This document shows positions 4,553 to 6,228 of a stretch of DNA of 6,228 nucleotides, one piece after another. The notes beneath the pieces are model-generated. The model was not told where the DNA came from. It did not search any database and was given only the letters and a program-made list of their open reading frames with translations. The position numbers and the translations under genes are program-made. Location of the stretch: assembly GCA_020346965.1 (NCBI GenBank), contig CP070793.1, positions 1,332,587 through 1,338,814 of the forward strand. The letters run 5' to 3'. Numbering within the stretch: the stretch's first letter is position 1; the number at the start of each line of letters is the position of its first letter. This DNA comes from Chloroflexota bacterium. Its GTDB lineage: Bacteria; Chloroflexota; Dehalococcoidia; GIF9; AB-539-J10.

Positions 4553-5998
4553 TTGAGATCTAGCAATCAGGGCCAATCCAGATCAAAGAATGTTTTCATT
4601 TGCCAGCAATGTGGCAAGGAAAATCCTAAATGGCTAGGACGATGCCCTGATTGTCAGGCTTGGAATAGCTTAATAGAAACCAAGGTCATTTTATCACGTA
4701 CTTATAGTCAGCCTTCCTCGATAGTCAATAGGCCTCAAGAACTTTCCCAGGTAGAGAAGAGTGATTTCCCGCGCTTTCAAGTTGGTTTTGCTGAAGTAGA
4801 TCGAGTTCTGGGAGGCGGTTTAGTTCCAGGCTCCCTGGTGCTTGTTGGTGGCGAGCCGGGAATTGGCAAGTCTACACTTCTACTTCAGGTATCGGCGATG
4901 ATGGCTGGGAATAGCAAAATCATCGCCTATGTCTCTGGTGAAGAATCCATTAACCAGGTCAAACTTAGAAGTGAACGCCTTGGTATAGGAGGGAAAAGAA
5001 TATACTTTCTCTCTGAACCTGATTTGATTGCCGTACTGGAATGCTTGGAAGAACTTTCTCCTGATCTGGTGGTTATCGATTCCATTCAGACTATGTATTT
5101 AGAGGATGTAGCTGGGATGCCCGGTAGTATCTCCCAGGTGAGGGAGTGCACTTGGAGACTGGAGAGGTGGGCGAAACAGAAAGATGTGCCCCTATTAATT
5201 ACTGGGCATGTAACCAAAGAAGGTGCCATTGCAGGTCCGGGGACACTGGAACATATTGTTGACGTCGTGCTTTACTTCGAAGGCGAACCATTTAGTAGTT
5301 ATCGAGTGCTACGCAGCGTGAAGAATCGCTTCGGTTCCACTCACGAAGTGGGGATATTTGAGATGAGCGATAGGGGACTAATCGAAGTAAACAATCCCTC
5401 TCAAGTTTTCTTATCCGCCTACAAGGAAGGAACTATGGGCTCAGTGGTGGTACCCACTCTCGAGGGTAATCGCCCTTTGCTAGTAGAGATTCAGGCTTTG
5501 ACTACTCCTAATAGTTATACTGCACCGAGGCGCATCGCTAATGGCGTTGATTTCAATCGTCTGCTGTTGATAATTGCTGTGCTTACTAAGCGTGCCGGTT
5601 TTAAGCTTTTCAACCAAGATATCATAGTCAATGTTACTGGCGGCTTAAGAGTTAATGAGCCCGCTATTGATTTGGGGATCGCTTCGGCTATTGCTTCGAG
5701 TTTTCGTGATACCGAACCGATTCCAGGCTTAGTTGTTCTAGGTGAGGTGGGATTGAATGGAGAACTTCGAGGGGTATCACACGTAGAACGAAGAATATCT
5801 GAGGCTATTAGATTGGGCTTCAAATCATGCCTTATGCCCAAACTGTCCTCTATCATTGCGAGCGAGGTGAAGCAATCCTTTCACTCTGCTGACATGCACC
5901 TAATCGAGGTCGGCTCGGTGGCTGAAGCTCTGAGATCGGGACTTACCAGGGAAAGCAAAGCGCAAAATGCAAAGGACAGAATTACCAGGCAAGAATGA
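4553..5998 (+). CDS. radA: DNA repair/recombination ATPase RadA (Sms)
   Basis: RadA is a RecA-like, hexameric DNA motor that promotes branch migration and processing of recombination intermediates. The 481 residues slightly exceed the usual 450-460. The order is an N-terminal zinc finger (Cys17, 20, 31, 34; CQQCGKENPKWLGRCPDC), Walker A GEPGIGKST (100-108), Walker B LVVIDS (172-177), the RadA-specific KNRFG (257-261), and a Lon-protease-like C-terminal domain (about 300-460) that is structural, not proteolytic. The extra length is a polar tail (TRESKAQNAKDR...) that overlaps ispD. The start is TTG 4553: upstream the frame reaches the biotin-carrier stop (TAG 4532-4534) with no ATG or GTG, and the next in-frame ATG lies past the Walker A. 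AAGGG ends only 2 bases before TTG, so initiation is probably weak or coupled. Placement after clpC follows the clpC-radA arrangement of Firmicutes. Confidence 0.96.
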   Translation: MRSSNQGQSRSKNVFICQQCGKENPKWLGRCPDCQAWNSLIETKVILSRTYSQPSSIVNRPQELSQVEKSDFPRFQVGFAEVDRVLGGGLVPGSLVLVGGEPGIGKSTLLLQVSAMMAGNSKIIAYVSGEESINQVKLRSERLGIGGKRIYFLSEPDLIAVLECLEELSPDLVVIDSIQTMYLEDVAGMPGSISQVRECTWRLERWAKQKDVPLLITGHVTKEGAIAGPGTLEHIVDVVLYFEGEPFSSYRVLRSVKNRFGSTHEVGIFEMSDRGLIEVNNPSQVFLSAYKEGTMGSVVVPTLEGNRPLLVEIQALTTPNSYTAPRRIANGVDFNRLLLIIAVLTKRAGFKLFNQDIIVNVTGGLRVNEPAIDLGIASAIASSFRDTEPIPGLVVLGEVGLNGELRGVSHVERRISEAIRLGFKSCLMPKLSSIIASEVKQSFHSADMHLIEVGSVAEALRSGLTRESKAQNAKDRITRQE

Positions 5999-6228
5999 GG
6001 ATAATGACCTGGGTGCGGTTATAGTCGCTGCCGGAACTAGCCAGCGGATGGCGGGTATCAATAAACTCTTTACGCCCCTAATGGGAAAACCTTTGCTGGC
6101 TTGGTCCGTGGATACTTGTCAGAGATATCGCTTCATCCAGCAAATAGTCTTGGTATTGAGTGATGATGGATTGGCTCTAGGGCAGAAATTGAAAGAAGAG
6201 AGGGGTTGGTCTAAAGTCGCTTTATGCC
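5967..6228 (+). CDS. ispD: 2-C-methyl-D-erythritol 4-phosphate cytidylyltransferase IspD, N-terminal part
   Basis: Only the first 87 codons are present; the gene runs off the right edge. IspD joins CTP and MEP to give CDP-ME, the third step of the MEP isoprenoid pathway. The nucleotide-binding signature AVIVAAGTSQRMAGINKLF spans residues 17-35, with Arg27 and Lys33 matching the catalytic Arg20 and Lys27 of E. coli IspD, followed by PLMGKPLLAWSVD (37-49). The 'NKL' replaces the usual 'PKQ'. The MocA/MobA-like molybdopterin cytidylyltransferases share this fold and can carry a similar motif, so they remain an alternative. Position after radA favours IspD, since radA-ispD-ispF clusters are widespread. 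The start is the only in-frame ATG upstream of the signature (5967-5969), which overlaps radA by 32 bases. The ribosome binding site is weak (AGGGA at 5948-5952, 14 bases away), suggesting coupling. Confidence 0.85.
   Translation, partial: MQRTELPGKNEDNDLGAVIVAAGTSQRMAGINKLFTPLMGKPLLAWSVDTCQRYRFIQQIVLVLSDDGLALGQKLKEERGWSKVALC

Noticed and set aside
5515..5856. Minus-strand 113-codon frame inside radA
   Set aside because: It is antisense to the conserved Lon-like domain of RadA, with no ribosome binding site or family motif.

Overview
The window looks like ordinary chromosomal housekeeping DNA from a bacterium, most likely a member of the Chloroflexota (Dehalococcoidia-like). This placement is inferred from gene order and the style of the proteins: a YfhL-type ferredoxin next to coaD and rsmD, a ClpC without ctsR/mcsA/mcsB, and an IspD with an 'NKL' motif directly after radA. 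No rRNA or other phylogenetic marker is present, so the placement is tentative. Base composition is moderate and looks even across the window. I see no mobile element, CRISPR array, tRNA or rRNA.

Layout. Bases 1-349 hold no confidently called gene. The left edge has two mutually exclusive open frames, one per strand, that run off the window, followed by about 230 bases of apparently non-coding DNA. Bases 350-1712 are a tight minus-strand operon, rsmD - coaD - ferredoxin. It is read leftward from a promoter in the 137-base divergent gap at 1713-1849. Rightward from the same gap, a near-consensus sigma70-type promoter drives clpC - biotin carrier domain - radA - ispD. The genes in this second operon lie 3 and 18 bases apart and then overlap by 32 bases; ispD runs off the right edge.

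Biology. The leftward operon combines a 16S rRNA m2G966 methyltransferase, the coenzyme A biosynthesis enzyme phosphopantetheine adenylyltransferase, and a low-potential two-cluster ferredoxin. The rightward operon combines a protein-quality-control unfoldase (ClpC), a free-standing biotinyl domain, a recombination and branch-migration ATPase (RadA) and the third enzyme of the MEP isoprenoid pathway. It resembles the Firmicutes clpC-radA-(disA)-ispD-ispF block, but lacks the ctsR-mcsA-mcsB genes upstream and disA downstream, and has the biotin carrier inserted between clpC and radA.

I found no convincing undescribed system. The points most worth a second look are the orphan biotin carrier inside a stress/repair operon, the imperfect dyad between the divergent promoters, three start-site decisions (coaD, radA, ispD), and the unresolved left edge.
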